The notes below the pieces were generated by a model, which searched no databases, was not told where the DNA came from, and was given only the letters and a program-made list of their open reading frames with translations. A stretch of 50,778 bases of DNA, taken from Lachnospiraceae bacterium. GTDB lineage: Bacteria > Bacillota > Clostridia > Lachnospirales > Lachnospiraceae. Within the stretch, counting starts at the first letter, position 1. Every line of letters begins with the position of its first letter. This document shows, piece by piece, positions 1 to 7,841 of this stretch. Both the position numbers and the translations under genes were made by a program. The stretch lies in NCBI GenBank assembly GCA_022790855.1, contig JAAVYA010000034.1, forward strand, positions 1 to 50,778, in the 5' to 3' direction.

Positions 1-255
1 AAAGAAGATGAAACAATTGTCGGGGGGGGCATGAAACGGAGAGTCGGGCTTATTCAGGCGCTTTTAAATGAACCAGAATTATTAATTGTTGATGAACCAA
101 CAACCGGATTAGACCCTGAAGAACGTATCCGTATCCGAAATCTGTTGGTTGATTTTTCAGAAGGGCGTACCGTTTTGTTTTCCACCCATGTAGTGGAAGA
201 TTTGGCAGCTACCTGCAATCAGCTTGCAGTTATGAAAAATGGAAAATTCCTTTAA
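1..255 (+). pseudogene. ABC transporter ATP-binding subunit, broken C-terminal half
   Basis: The window opens inside an ABC-type ATPase. The signature region, the Walker B segment (LLIVDEPTTGLDP) and the H-loop (FSTHVVED) are readable, as in ATPases of ABC-2 type exporters. Two defects are visible. The signature LSGG lies in a different frame from the following MKRR, because an 8-G run (22-29) is two bases longer or one shorter than the frame needs. The protein also stops just after MKNGKFL, short of the usual C-terminal extension, and no permease gene follows. I read it as a decayed gene. A miscounted G-run could explain the frameshift but not the early stop. The 5' half lies outside the window. 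Confidence 0.6.
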
Positions 256-318
256 TCGGTTTGAGTACTGATTAGTTACAAGATTACACCGTTTTGCATC
301 CCGGAAGCAGGAATGTTC

Positions 319-347
319 TTTACAAACGATATGGGATAGGATAAGAT
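319..347 (+). promoter_or_regulatory. Probable promoter of the NYN-domain gene
   Basis: TTTACA (319-324) and TAAGAT (342-347) are separated by 17 bases, ahead of the next gene. The remaining sequence between 256 and 370 shows nothing recognisable. Confidence 0.45.
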
Positions 348-382
348 ATGAGGAAAGAATGTAAAAAGAAATGGAGCATGGC

Positions 383-1282
383 ATGGAACAGACAGAGAGA
401 AGATTTGCGGTATTGATTGATGCGGACAACGTATCCCCCAAATATATCAAATATATTATGGATGAGGTTTCCGATATGGGGATCGCCACATACAAAAGAA
501 TCTACGGAGATTGGACAGACACGACGAAACGGGGCTGGAAGGATGTAATGCTGGAGTGGTCCATCAATCCCATTCAGCAATACAGTTATACCTTCGGGAA
601 AAATGCAACGGATTCTGCTATGATTATTGACGCCATGGATATTTTGTATTCCGGGAATGTGGAAGGGTTTTGCCTGGTTTCCAGCGATTCGGATTTTACT
701 AAGCTGGCCCAGAGGCTGCGGGAGGACGGCATGTTTGTCCTGGGAATGGGAGAGAAGAAGACCCCTACCCCCTTTGTAAAGGCTTGCGATACCTTTAAGA
801 TTTTGGAGGTAATTGCTTCCGAGGAGATTTCCAAGGAGCAGATTACGAGCCTGGAGGATATTGAGGGAGCCGTGGGAAAGATTATTACGGAAAATAACAA
901 TTTGGGCAAGCCTACCGGTATCGCCGAGGTGGGCAGCGTTTTGGCCAAGAAGTTTTCGGATTTTGATGTGCGTAACTTTGGATATTCTAAATTATCTACT
1001 TTTTTGGAGAGTCTTAAGGATTATGAAGTCAATAAAAAAGGAACGGCCTATTTTATTTCCGATGTGAAGACCGGGGTGACCAGGAAAGAGCTGGAGGATC
1101 TAATTACCAGGCAGATTCAGGAAAACAGTGGGAAGATTGACAATATGAGTCAGATCTATGAAGAATTGAAACGGGTACATCCCAATTTCAATATCAAGCA
1201 GTATGGTTACAGCCGGTTTTCCAGCTTTCTCCGCAGTTTTTCCAGATTCCGCATTGAAGAGAATGTGGTGCGGCTGAAATGA
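383..1282 (+). CDS. NYN domain ribonuclease-like protein with two LOTUS/OST-HTH domains
   Basis: The N-terminal 145 residues form a NYN (PIN-like, LabA/DUF88-type) nuclease fold. The acidic positions expected at the metal site are present: LIDADN near the start, DSAMIIDAMD in the middle, and SSDSDF followed by the LGMGEKKTP loop. Two similar segments follow, each with a G-Y-S-(K/R)-(L/F)-S-(T/S)-F-L core, which is the mark of OST-HTH/LOTUS RNA-binding modules. The architecture suggests RNA cleavage or turnover in the cytoplasm, with no known substrate. Start 383 has GGAG six bases upstream; an in-frame ATG at 371 would add four residues. The gene stands alone with its own promoter. Confidence 0.85.
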   Translation: MEQTERRFAVLIDADNVSPKYIKYIMDEVSDMGIATYKRIYGDWTDTTKRGWKDVMLEWSINPIQQYSYTFGKNATDSAMIIDAMDILYSGNVEGFCLVSSDSDFTKLAQRLREDGMFVLGMGEKKTPTPFVKACDTFKILEVIASEEISKEQITSLEDIEGAVGKIITENNNLGKPTGIAEVGSVLAKKFSDFDVRNFGYSKLSTFLESLKDYEVNKKGTAYFISDVKTGVTRKELEDLITRQIQENSGKIDNMSQIYEELKRVHPNFNIKQYGYSRFSSFLRSFSRFRIEENVVRLK

Positions 1283-1408
1283 TGCAACCATGTAGCCCAA
1301 GGCTTTGCCGGGAATGCAAAGTCCCATTGATCAAGCGGAGGCTACGGAATAAAAAAGAGGATGCGGGAGTAGACGGCGCTGGATTTGCACCGTATGATAG
1401 GGGGAACT

Positions 1409-2086
1409 ATGGCTAAGAAATATTATGCAGTAAAAAAAGGATTGGCGCCGGGCGTCTATCTCACATGGGCAGAATGCAAAAAAAATGTGGACGGGTTTTC
1501 CGGTGCGGTATACAAAAGCTTCGGGACAAGAGAAGAGGCGGAGACGTTTGTAACAGGCGGAGCAGATCATAAAGAATTGCCGGGAGCAGAGAGGGAGCCA
1601 GGAGAATTGTTGTCACTACAAGGGGCGGGCAGCATAAATCTTTCGGGAGAATATGAGGAAGAGCAAACAGGCGCCATAGCTTATGTAGACGGCAGTTATA
1701 ATGTATCTACCAGAGAGTATTCTTATGGCGCCGTGATTTTTTATGATGGAAAAGAGGAGCACTTTTCCAAAAAGTTTCAGGATCCGGAGCGGGCAAAAAT
1801 GCGAAATGTGGCGGGAGAGATTGAAGGCAGTATGTGTGCCATGCGTTATTGTCTGGAGCGTGAGATTCCAAGTATCGATATCTATTATGATTATGAAGGG
1901 ATTGAAAGATGGTGTACCGGAGATTGGAAGGCCAATAAGGAAGGAACCATTGCTTACCGTGATTTTTACCGAAAGGCCAGTGAGAAAGTAAGGATCCGGT
2001 TCCGAAAGGTAAAGGGGCATTCCGGGGATACTTACAATGACTTAGCGGATCTGTTGGCGAAACAGGCGGTGGGGATTGAGGCGTAA
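1409..2086 (+). CDS. rnhA: Type 1 ribonuclease H with N-terminal viroplasmin-like domain
   Basis: This 225-residue protein should cleave the RNA strand of RNA-DNA hybrids. Residues 1-50 ([18 protein letters not shown], then FSGAVYKSF) form the caulimovirus viroplasmin/RNase HI N-terminal hybrid-binding domain. The C-terminal RNase H fold keeps the acidic set: D in YVDGSYN, E in AGEIEGS, D in [10 protein letters not shown], and the final D in [11 protein letters not shown]. Start ATG 1409 follows an AGGGGGA ribosome binding site; upstream in-frame TTG and ATG codons lack one. It is monocistronic, and an antisense pseudogene begins directly behind it. Confidence 0.9.
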   Translation: MAKKYYAVKKGLAPGVYLTWAECKKNVDGFSGAVYKSFGTREEAETFVTGGADHKELPGAEREPGELLSLQGAGSINLSGEYEEEQTGAIAYVDGSYNVSTREYSYGAVIFYDGKEEHFSKKFQDPERAKMRNVAGEIEGSMCAMRYCLEREIPSIDIYYDYEGIERWCTGDWKANKEGTIAYRDFYRKASEKVRIRFRKVKGHSGDTYNDLADLLAKQAVGIEA

Positions 2087-2087
2087 G

Positions 2088-2790
2088 ACTTTTTGAATTT
2101 GCTGCAAAGCGATCAAAGCGTCTGCCTCCAGATCATCAATGGAGTCTGCAACCTTCAGTTCCAGGATAAAAGACCTGCCCCTAAGAGAGGGGCTTTTTAC
2201 CATTAGGCCGGATTTCTGGTCTTAACATCATAATTTTTGATCCAGAATGGAAATAATGTTCAAATGGCTTAATCTGATAAAAATACTTTCCCTGGAAATT
2301 CGCAGACATCCGGTAATGGCAGCAAATTGCAGGTATTCGTTTGTTTTTAATGCGGACTCAAACAGGGGGCGGATGAAGTCAACTATTTCGTCGTAAAATC
2401 CTCTGAAATAGCGTTTTTCAGGGGAACGTCATATTCGTCAATTAAAATGATCGTATTTGTTCCTGTGACTTTGTTCATGCATTTGCAGAATAGTTTTAAG
2501 GCGTCCCAAAGCAGCGTTTGATTTGCCGTTTCATCTGCAATGCTGATGTATTGTTCATATGCTTTCGCAGAAAGCAGGTCTCGGCCATGTTCAATAGAGG
2601 CTCTGTGGCGTTCGAATTCAGCAGCAATTTCGGCTTGGATGGTGTAATATGCGGATTCAAAATCAGGCTGCTTTGCGGATTTCAACGTTAAGTTTATCAC
2701 AGGATATTTCCCCATATGCCTGGTGTATTCCGGGCCTGCCTGCATAATTTTACAATTTTTAAAAAACTCTTTCTGATCTGATTTCTTGCT
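2088..2790 (-). pseudogene. AAA-ATPase-like / PD-(D/E)XK family protein, decayed
   Basis: Read on the minus strand, three pieces of one protein appear in order. First comes SDQKEFFKNCKIM, then MGKYPVINLTLKSAKQPDF running to the Walker-B-like IILIDEYDVPL. Next, in another frame from about 2395, comes RGFYDEIVDFIRPLF, then LQFAAITGCLRIS, then SHLNIISILD. Last, after a gap near 2200-2230, comes the C-terminal nuclease-type segment [19 protein letters not shown]. This is the order in the AAA-ATPase-like (DUF1703-type) family. The Walker A region, the middle and the C-terminal tail are missing, there is at least one frameshift, and the end abuts the rnhA stop. It cannot be functional. Confidence 0.8.
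2177..2198 (+). terminator. Possible terminator after rnhA
   Basis: GCCCCT and AGGGGC form a six-base stem with a five-base loop, followed by TTTTTAC. On the other strand the same bases encode the SPSLRG segment of the decayed AAA-ATPase-like gene, so the hairpin may be coding in origin and only incidentally a terminator. Confidence 0.4.
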
Positions 2791-2974
2791 GTTTTACAAT
2801 CTTCTTTTATAGTCCAATGATAAATATCAAAATTTCGGTGTAAAAAATGTTATAAACAAACTTATTTTCGTTATAATTTTTGTAATTGCATATTATATCA
2901 TGGTTACTTAGCTGAATAATCTTCCGCCGTATGCGGTGGAAGAAATTTGCACATGCTAGTAAAAAATATTTGTC

Positions 2975-3003
2975 TTGCAATATACCCTGATAGGGTATAT
3001 AAT
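2975..3003 (+). promoter_or_regulatory. csoR-copA promoter with CsoR-type operator
   Basis: TTGCAA (2975-2980) and TATAAT (2998-3003) are 17 bases apart. The spacer and the -10 box carry a perfect inverted repeat with arms ATATACCCT (2980-2988) and AGGGTATAT (2992-3000) around GAT. This matches the known style of CsoR operators (TACCC...GGGTA). Apo-CsoR bound here would block RNA polymerase, and Cu(I) would release it. Confidence 0.85.
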
Positions 3004-3066
3004 GAGTTTAGTGAGAGCTTGCATAGTTATGGCGTCAATTACAAAAACTTCAAAGGAGGACAAAAG

Positions 3067-3420
3067 ATGGAAGAGAACAATCATTCAGAGAGTCCCTTGG
3101 CGGAGCAGACAGAAGAAGCGGCAAATGAAGCGTCTTGCTGCGCCAAGACCAAGGAGCGCTCCGATCAGGAATATAAAGATTTGATTCACCGGCTGAACCG
3201 GGTGGAAGGCCAGATCCGGGGCATCCGGGGAATGGTGGAACGGGACGCTTACTGCATCGATATTTTGGTGCAGGTGGCTGCGGCCAACGCGGCTTTGAAC
3301 AGTTTTGGCAAGGTATTGCTGGCCAATCATATTAAGACATGTGTGACTCAGGACATCCGGGAGGGAAAAGAAGAGACGGTGGATGAACTGGTGTCCATTT
3401 TACAGAGATTCATGAGGTGA
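3067..3420 (+). CDS. csoR: Copper-sensing repressor CsoR
   Basis: This 117-residue all-helical DUF156/CsoR-family repressor releases DNA on binding Cu(I). The ligand triad is complete, with Cys63 (AYCIDI), His88 (NHIK) and Cys92, in the 25- and 4-residue spacing of characterised copper-type members. That argues against the formaldehyde, nickel or persulfide branches. An N-terminal extension of about 30 residues contains an extra Cys-Cys pair. Start ATG 3067 follows AAAGGAGGA. Longer in-frame starts would lie upstream of or within the promoter and are rejected. It is four bases ahead of copA, so it should repress itself and the exporter together. Confidence 0.95.
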   Translation: MEENNHSESPLAEQTEEAANEASCCAKTKERSDQEYKDLIHRLNRVEGQIRGIRGMVERDAYCIDILVQVAAANAALNSFGKVLLANHIKTCVTQDIREGKEETVDELVSILQRFMR

Positions 3421-3424
3421 TGGA

Positions 3425-5953
3425 ATGGAACAATATACGGTGACAGGCATGAGCTGTGCAGCCTGCAGCGCCCGGGTGGAAAAAGCGGTGTCCAAGGTGC
3501 CGGGGGTAACCTCCTGCTCCGTTAGTCTGCTGACGAATTCCATGGGCGTGGAGGGAAGCGCCGGGGAAGCGGAAATTATAAAGGCTGTCACGGAGGCCGG
3601 ATACGGCGCGTCCAAGAAGGGAGCCGGGAAAATAAAAGCCTCCGAGGGCGGGGGAGGAGAAGATGTTTTAAAGGACCGGGAGACGCCGCTTTTGAAAAAG
3701 CGCCTCTGGGCGTCCGTTGGATTTTTGGCGGCTCTGATGTATCTTTCTATGGGACACATGATGTGGAACTGGCCCGTTCCGGGATTTTTGGCCAAAAACC
3801 ATGTGGCTCTTGGACTGCTCCAATTACTATTAACGATTGTGATCATGGTAATCAATCAAAAGTTTTTTATCAGCGGCTTTCGGGGACTTTTGCATCGTGC
3901 CCCGAATATGGATACCCTGGTGGCCTTAGGGGCTGGGGCGGCTTTTGTGTACAGTACCTATGCGCTGTTCGCCATGACAGACGCTCAGATGAAAGGCGAT
4001 ATGGAGCTTGTCATGACCTATATGCACGAATTTTATTTTGAGTCTGCGGCCATGATTTTGACCTTGATCACGGTGGGAAAAATGCTGGAAGCCCGGTCTA
4101 AGGGCAGGACCACCGATGCCTTGAAAGGGCTGATGAAGCTGGCGCCCAAGACGGCGGTGCTTTTGATCGAGGGCGTAGAAACAGAAGTATCCATCGAACA
4201 AGTAAAAAAGGATGATATTTTTGTGGTGCGTCCCGGGGAACATATCCCAGTGGACGGTCTGGTGCTGGAGGGCAGCAGCGCGGTAAATGAAGCGGCCCTG
4301 ACCGGGGAGAGTATTCCGGTGGATAAAGAGGCCGGGGATACCGTCAGCGCCGCTACGGTGAATCAGTCCGGCTTTCTTACCTGCCAGGCTACCCGAGTGG
4401 GGGAAGACACTACGCTTTCCCAGATCATTCAGATGGTCAGTGATGCGGCGGCTACCAAAGCGCCCATTGCAAAAGTGGCAGATCAGGTGTCCGGAATCTT
4501 TGTCCCGGCGGTTATTTGCATCGCTGCGGTTACGATCTTGGTGTGGCTGCTGCTAGGAGAAAACATTGGATTTGCCCTGGCCCGGGGCATTTCGGTGCTG
4601 GTGATCAGCTGTCCTTGCGCCTTGGGACTGGCTACTCCCGTGGCGATTATGGTGGGAAACGGTGTGGGTGCAAAACACGGCATTATGTTTAAGACGGCAG
4701 TTTCCCTGGAAAAGGCTGGGAAAATGCAGATCGTAGCCCTGGATAAGACCGGAACCATCACAAACGGAGAGCCCAGGGTCACAGACATCTTACCGGAGCA
4801 GGGGATTGTAGGAGAGCAGCTTCTTTCGGCGGCGTATGCCCTGGAGGCCAAAAGCGAGCATCCCTTGGCAAAAGCGGTGACTTCGTATGCCAGAGAACAG
4901 GGAATTTCCCTCTCGGAAGTAAAGGATTTCAAGGCCCTTCCAGGGAATGGATTGACCGCTTCCTGGGAAGGAGAAAGCCTTTGGGGAGGCAACCTGAAGT
5001 TTTTAAGCAGCCAGGCTGCTGTTTCTCAACAGGCCAGAGAGCAGGCAGAGCAGTTAGCCGAAGAGGGTAAGACGCCCCTGTTTTTTGCAAAAGAAGGACA
5101 ATTTATGGGAATCATTGCCGTGGCGGACGCCATGAAGGAAGAAAGTCCCCAGGCCATCGCCCAGCTAAAGGGAATGGGAATCCGTGTGGTAATGCTCACC
5201 GGAGACAATGAACGGACGGCGGCAGCCATCGGCAGGCAGGCGGGAGTGGATGAAGTGATTGCCGGAGTATTGCCCGATGGCAAGGAGCAAGTAATCCGTA
5301 ATCTCCAAAAAAAGGGCAAGGTGGCCATGGTGGGAGACGGCATCAACGACGCGCCTGCCCTGACTAGGGCGGATATCGGGATTGCCATCGGAGCAGGTAC
5401 GGACATTGCCATTGATGCGGCAGACGTGGTATTAATGAAAAGCAAGCTGTCTGACGTGCCCGCCGCCATCCGTTTAAGCCGGGCGGCTTTGCGGAATATC
5501 CATGAAAATTTGTTTTGGGCGTTTTTCTATAACATTATCGGTATTCCCTTGGCGGCCGGTATCTGGATCCCCATATTTGGCTGGCAGCTAAATCCCATGT
5601 TTGGGGCGGCGGCTATGAGCCTTTCCAGCTTCTGCGTGGTAACCAATGCATTGAGGCTGAATCTGCTGAATATCCATGACAGCAGAAGGGACAAAAAAAT
5701 CAAGCAACAAGATCAAATCAATCAGAAAATGGAGGACAAAACGATGGAAAAAACAATGAAAATCGAAGGAATGATGTGCGGACATTGCGAAGCAGCCGTA
5801 AAAAAGGCCCTGGAAGCAGTAGAAGGGGTACAGCAGGCAGCAGTCAGCCATGAGACCGGGACGGCAGTCGTTACTTTGGAAGGAGCGGTTTCCGATGAAG
5901 CTTTAAAGACGGCTGTGGAAGAGAAGGATTATAAGGTGCTGTCCATCGGGTAA
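3425..5953 (+). CDS. copA: Copper-exporting P1B-type ATPase with C-terminal CopZ-like domain
   Basis: This 842-residue inner-membrane Cu(I) exporter is driven by ATP. An N-terminal heavy-metal-associated domain has the metal site GMSCAAC (Cys11, Cys14). The core carries TGES (293-296), the transmembrane CPC site (396-398), the phosphorylated Asp440 in DKTGT, the SEHPLA nucleotide motif and GDGINDAP (637-644). The normal enzyme end is followed by a hydrophilic Lys/Gln-rich linker and a second metal-binding domain, GMMCGHC (Cys785, Cys788), at residues 774-842. That second domain looks like a CopZ chaperone read in frame with the pump and has its own start signals. The gene is cotranscribed with csoR. 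Confidence 0.95.
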   Translation: MEQYTVTGMSCAACSARVEKAVSKVPGVTSCSVSLLTNSMGVEGSAGEAEIIKAVTEAGYGASKKGAGKIKASEGGGGEDVLKDRETPLLKKRLWASVGFLAALMYLSMGHMMWNWPVPGFLAKNHVALGLLQLLLTIVIMVINQKFFISGFRGLLHRAPNMDTLVALGAGAAFVYSTYALFAMTDAQMKGDMELVMTYMHEFYFESAAMILTLITVGKMLEARSKGRTTDALKGLMKLAPKTAVLLIEGVETEVSIEQVKKDDIFVVRPGEHIPVDGLVLEGSSAVNEAALTGESIPVDKEAGDTVSAATVNQSGFLTCQATRVGEDTTLSQIIQMVSDAAATKAPIAKVADQVSGIFVPAVICIAAVTILVWLLLGENIGFALARGISVLVISCPCALGLATPVAIMVGNGVGAKHGIMFKTAVSLEKAGKMQIVALDKTGTITNGEPRVTDILPEQGIVGEQLLSAAYALEAKSEHPLAKAVTSYAREQGISLSEVKDFKALPGNGLTASWEGESLWGGNLKFLSSQAAVSQQAREQAEQLAEEGKTPLFFAKEGQFMGIIAVADAMKEESPQAIAQLKGMGIRVVMLTGDNERTAAAIGRQAGVDEVIAGVLPDGKEQVIRNLQKKGKVAMVGDGINDAPALTRADIGIAIGAGTDIAIDAADVVLMKSKLSDVPAAIRLSRAALRNIHENLFWAFFYNIIGIPLAAGIWIPIFGWQLNPMFGAAAMSLSSFCVVTNALRLNLLNIHDSRRDKKIKQQDQINQKMEDKTMEKTMKIEGMMCGHCEAAVKKALEAVEGVQQAAVSHETGTAVVTLEGAVSDEALKTAVEEKDYKVLSIG
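5731..5746 (+). promoter_or_regulatory. Internal ribosome binding site and ATG for a free CopZ-like chaperone
   Basis: Inside copA, GGAGG (5731-5735) sits eight bases before an in-frame ATG (5744). Translation from here would give a separate 69-residue CopZ-like protein (Met774 to the copA stop) as well as the fusion. The signal is as good as those of the annotated genes nearby. Use of this start is inferred. Confidence 0.5.
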
Positions 5954-5997
5954 GAAATTCTGTATGACAGTTCATCCGGGAAAGATAGATAAAAGCT

Positions 5998-6026
5998 TTG
6001 CACCCTGGCAGATTATCTGGTATAAT
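5998..6026 (+). promoter_or_regulatory. Promoter of the small-protein/DHH operon
   Basis: TTGCAC (5998-6003) and TATAAT (6021-6026) have a 17-base spacer, 41 bases ahead of the next start codon. Confidence 0.7.
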
Positions 6027-6066
6027 ATCGTCAGAATGATCGTGCAAAGAAGGAGGATGGGATCCT

Positions 6067-6207
6067 ATGATCGGGAAAGAAATCGTAAATTTAATCAGGC
6101 AGCTTAGACTAAGCGGTATGAGTGACACAAAAATTCTCGATCTGATAGAATACATCGAAACCCATGATCCAAAAGAGCAAGAACAAATGAAAGATAAAGT
6201 AGAATGA
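6067..6207 (+). CDS. Small protein of unknown function, 46 residues
   Basis: A short frame begins MIGKEIVNLIRQLRL and ends KDKVE. It is mostly amphipathic helix (SDTKILDLIEYIE) with a charged tail, and has no Cys, signal peptide or membrane segment. Support comes from context: a strong AAGGAGG ribosome binding site, a consensus promoter just upstream, and the start of the DHH gene 13 bases after its stop, so the two must share a transcript. I do not recognise a family. The helical pattern could suit a small partner or regulator of the phosphoesterase, but that is a guess. Confidence 0.7.
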   Translation: MIGKEIVNLIRQLRLSGMSDTKILDLIEYIETHDPKEQEQMKDKVE

Positions 6208-6220
6208 GGAGGAAAGGACA

Positions 6221-7141
6221 GTGAGATTAGTAACACGTTCTGATTTTGATGGCCTTGTCTGCGGGGCGCTGCTTTTGGAGGCAGGCATCATTGACAACTG
6301 GAAGTTTGCCCACCCGAAGGATCTTCAGGATGGACTGGTAGAAGTGGGGGAGGATGACTGTCTGGCGAACGTACCCTTTGTGGAGGGCTGCGGTTTGTGG
6401 TTTGACCATCATTCCAGCGAGCATGAGCGGTTGGAGCTGGAGGGCAAATACAAAGGAGAGAGCCGCATGACGCCTTCCTGCGCCAGAATTATTTATGAAT
6501 ATTATGGCGGAGCAGAACGGTTCCCTCAGTTTGGAGAGATTATGGAAGCGGTAGACCGGGTGGATTCCGGGAACCTGACATTGGATGAGGTCATGAATCC
6601 CCAGGGCTGGATTTTGATTGGCTTTTTGATGGATCCCAGAACCGGGCTGGGAAGATGGCGGGAATTCTCCATATCCAATTATCAGTTTATGGAGAAGCTG
6701 ATGGAAGCCTGCCGTACTATGAGTACGGAAGAGATCCTTGCACTGCCTGACGTGCAGGAGCGGATAGAAGTATATCAGGAGCAGTCCTTGAAATTCCAGG
6801 AGATGGTGAAAGCCCATACGAAGACAGAGGGAAATGTGATCATTACGGATTTAAGAGGCGTGGATCCTATTTATACCGGCAACCGTTTTATGATTTACAG
6901 CATGTATCCCCAGCAGAATATTTCTGCATGGATTGTCAGCGGCAAAGGAGGTCAGGGATGCTCGGCAGCCGTAGGATACAGTGTGCTGAATAAGACATGC
7001 CAGGTGAATGTGGGAAGCCTGATGCTGAAGTATCGCGGGGGAGGCCATAAGAAGGTGGGAACCTGCCAGTTCAGCGAGGAGAATATGGAGACAGAGCTGC
7101 CGAAGATGTTGAAAGAATTGTGTGAGATGGCAAATCAGTAA
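6221..7141 (+). CDS. DHH-family phosphoesterase, exopolyphosphatase-like
   Basis: This 306-residue soluble enzyme belongs to the DHH superfamily. The Mn-binding motifs are visible in order: SDFDG near the N-terminus, FDHHSSEH (the DHH motif proper), and EAVDRVDSG. A C-terminal DHHA1-type substrate domain carries the glycine-rich RGGGHKKVG. Family members hydrolyse phosphodiester or phosphoanhydride bonds in polyphosphate, nano-RNA, pAp or cyclic dinucleotides. The sequence alone does not settle which, and the common label exopolyphosphatase-related should be taken loosely. Translation starts at GTG 6221 after GAGGAGGAAAG. It is second in an operon with the 46-residue protein and is followed by a terminator. 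Confidence 0.85.
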   Translation: MRLVTRSDFDGLVCGALLLEAGIIDNWKFAHPKDLQDGLVEVGEDDCLANVPFVEGCGLWFDHHSSEHERLELEGKYKGESRMTPSCARIIYEYYGGAERFPQFGEIMEAVDRVDSGNLTLDEVMNPQGWILIGFLMDPRTGLGRWREFSISNYQFMEKLMEACRTMSTEEILALPDVQERIEVYQEQSLKFQEMVKAHTKTEGNVIITDLRGVDPIYTGNRFMIYSMYPQQNISAWIVSGKGGQGCSAAVGYSVLNKTCQVNVGSLMLKYRGGGHKKVGTCQFSEENMETELPKMLKELCEMANQ

Positions 7142-7155
7142 AAAAGAAAGAGAGA

Positions 7156-7197
7156 GGGCCGTTCCTGCAAATAGGAAGACGGGCCCCCTTTTCTTTA
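7156..7197 (+). terminator. Terminator after the DHH gene
   Basis: GGGCC-GT-TCCT pairs with AGGA-AC-GGGCCC across a short loop, and CTTTTCTTTAT follows. Confidence 0.7.
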
Positions 7198-7234
7198 TGA
7201 GTTCTGGTTCCGTCATTTCGCCGCTGAGGGGTGC

Positions 7235-7270
7235 GGGCTCGTCCTCAATGATTAATATTTTTTGATTCAT
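7235..7270 (-). pseudogene. Start of a response regulator gene, truncated
   Basis: On the minus strand an AGGAGG ribosome binding site is followed by ATG and MNQKILIIEDE, the classic first strand and acidic pocket of an OmpR-type receiver. Similarity ends after about eleven codons. The frame then runs as nonsense antisense through the DHH terminator and gene. I read it as the 5' stub of a deleted two-component regulator. Confidence 0.5.
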
Positions 7271-7333
7271 AGAAAATCCTCCTGACATAGGATAACAGAT
7301 TTTGATTTGTTTTTGGTTAGAATTTGAGAAATA

Positions 7334-7374
7334 CATAAAAAAATCTCTCCAAATCCGAAAACAGATCTGGAGAG
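7334..7374 (-). terminator. Minus-strand terminator after the small membrane protein
   Basis: Read on the minus strand, CTCTCC and GGAGAG close a hairpin with partial pairing further in, followed by a run of seven T. It would end transcripts from the gene at 7432-7611 before they reach the regulator stub. Confidence 0.7.
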
Positions 7375-7431
7375 TGTCTGTGGGGTCTTTTCTGGCATGG
7401 CAATACCGCCTATGTAAAAAAGGATTGTCCG

Positions 7432-7611
7432 CTATTTTTCATTCTTGATTAATCCTTGATAAAGCAGCACGGCACAAACTGCTGATACAGTACTTGTTAT
7501 TGTCTGGTCTAAGTGAATGTCGTGCATATTGCAAAATATATTAATTACCATTGAAACGATCAATACCGCTGCCGCTACAATAATGCCTTTTAATAAATGC
7601 TTCATATTCAT
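7432..7611 (-). CDS. Small membrane protein, 59 residues
   Basis: The protein starts MNMKHLLKGIIVAAAVLIV and ends GLIKNEK. There are two hydrophobic helices, about residues 6-28 and 37-53, joined by a short loop with a Cys and two His. Start 7611 has GGAAAGGAAAC upstream. Its own minus-strand promoter (7658-7688) and terminator support a real gene. It is divergent from an AgrC/AgrA-like pair, a position where small peptides or immunity-type membrane proteins often sit. It has neither the GG leader of a class II bacteriocin nor the layout of an AgrD precursor. I do not recognise a family. Confidence 0.6.
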   Translation of the reverse strand: MNMKHLLKGIIVAAAVLIVSMVINIFCNMHDIHLDQTITSTVSAVCAVLLYQGLIKNEK

Positions 7612-7657
7612 AACTTTTTGTTTCCTTTCCAAATATCAAATTTATTTCCTGAAAAAT

Positions 7658-7688
7658 AGTATACCAGAAAAAACAGCAATTCTTTCAA
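7658..7688 (-). promoter_or_regulatory. Minus-strand promoter of the small membrane protein gene
   Basis: On the minus strand TTGAAA is followed after 19 bases by TATACT, with an extended -10 (TGG directly before it). The -35 spacing is slightly long. Confidence 0.45.
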
Positions 7689-7776
7689 AACAGTCATAAA
7701 ATGCCCCGATTCATGAATAAATGCGGTTTTCCCAATACAAAATTTACATTCATTCATCATTTTTGCAGGATGGCGG

Positions 7777-7805
7777 TTGATAGAAGGTATGGTATAAAGT
7801 ATAAT
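7777..7805 (+). promoter_or_regulatory. Promoter of the GHKL kinase / LytTR operon
   Basis: TTGATA (7777-7782) and TATAAT (7800-7805) have a 17-base spacer. Its position rules out translation starts upstream of about 7812 for the kinase. Confidence 0.75.
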
Positions 7806-7841
7806 GAAGGAAATAAATATGGAAAGAAGGAATTTGTTGAA

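Noticed and set aside
2947..3066. N-terminal extension of CsoR
   Set aside because: It would translate through the promoter and operator. AAAGGAGGA precedes ATG 3067.
6851..7270. Long minus-strand frame continuing from the response regulator stub
   Set aside because: After the first eleven codons it is the antisense of the DHH gene and terminator and resembles no protein.
7701..7841. Longer N-terminus for the GHKL kinase
   Set aside because: A consensus promoter (7777-7805) lies inside this stretch, so it is not transcribed as coding sequence from that promoter.
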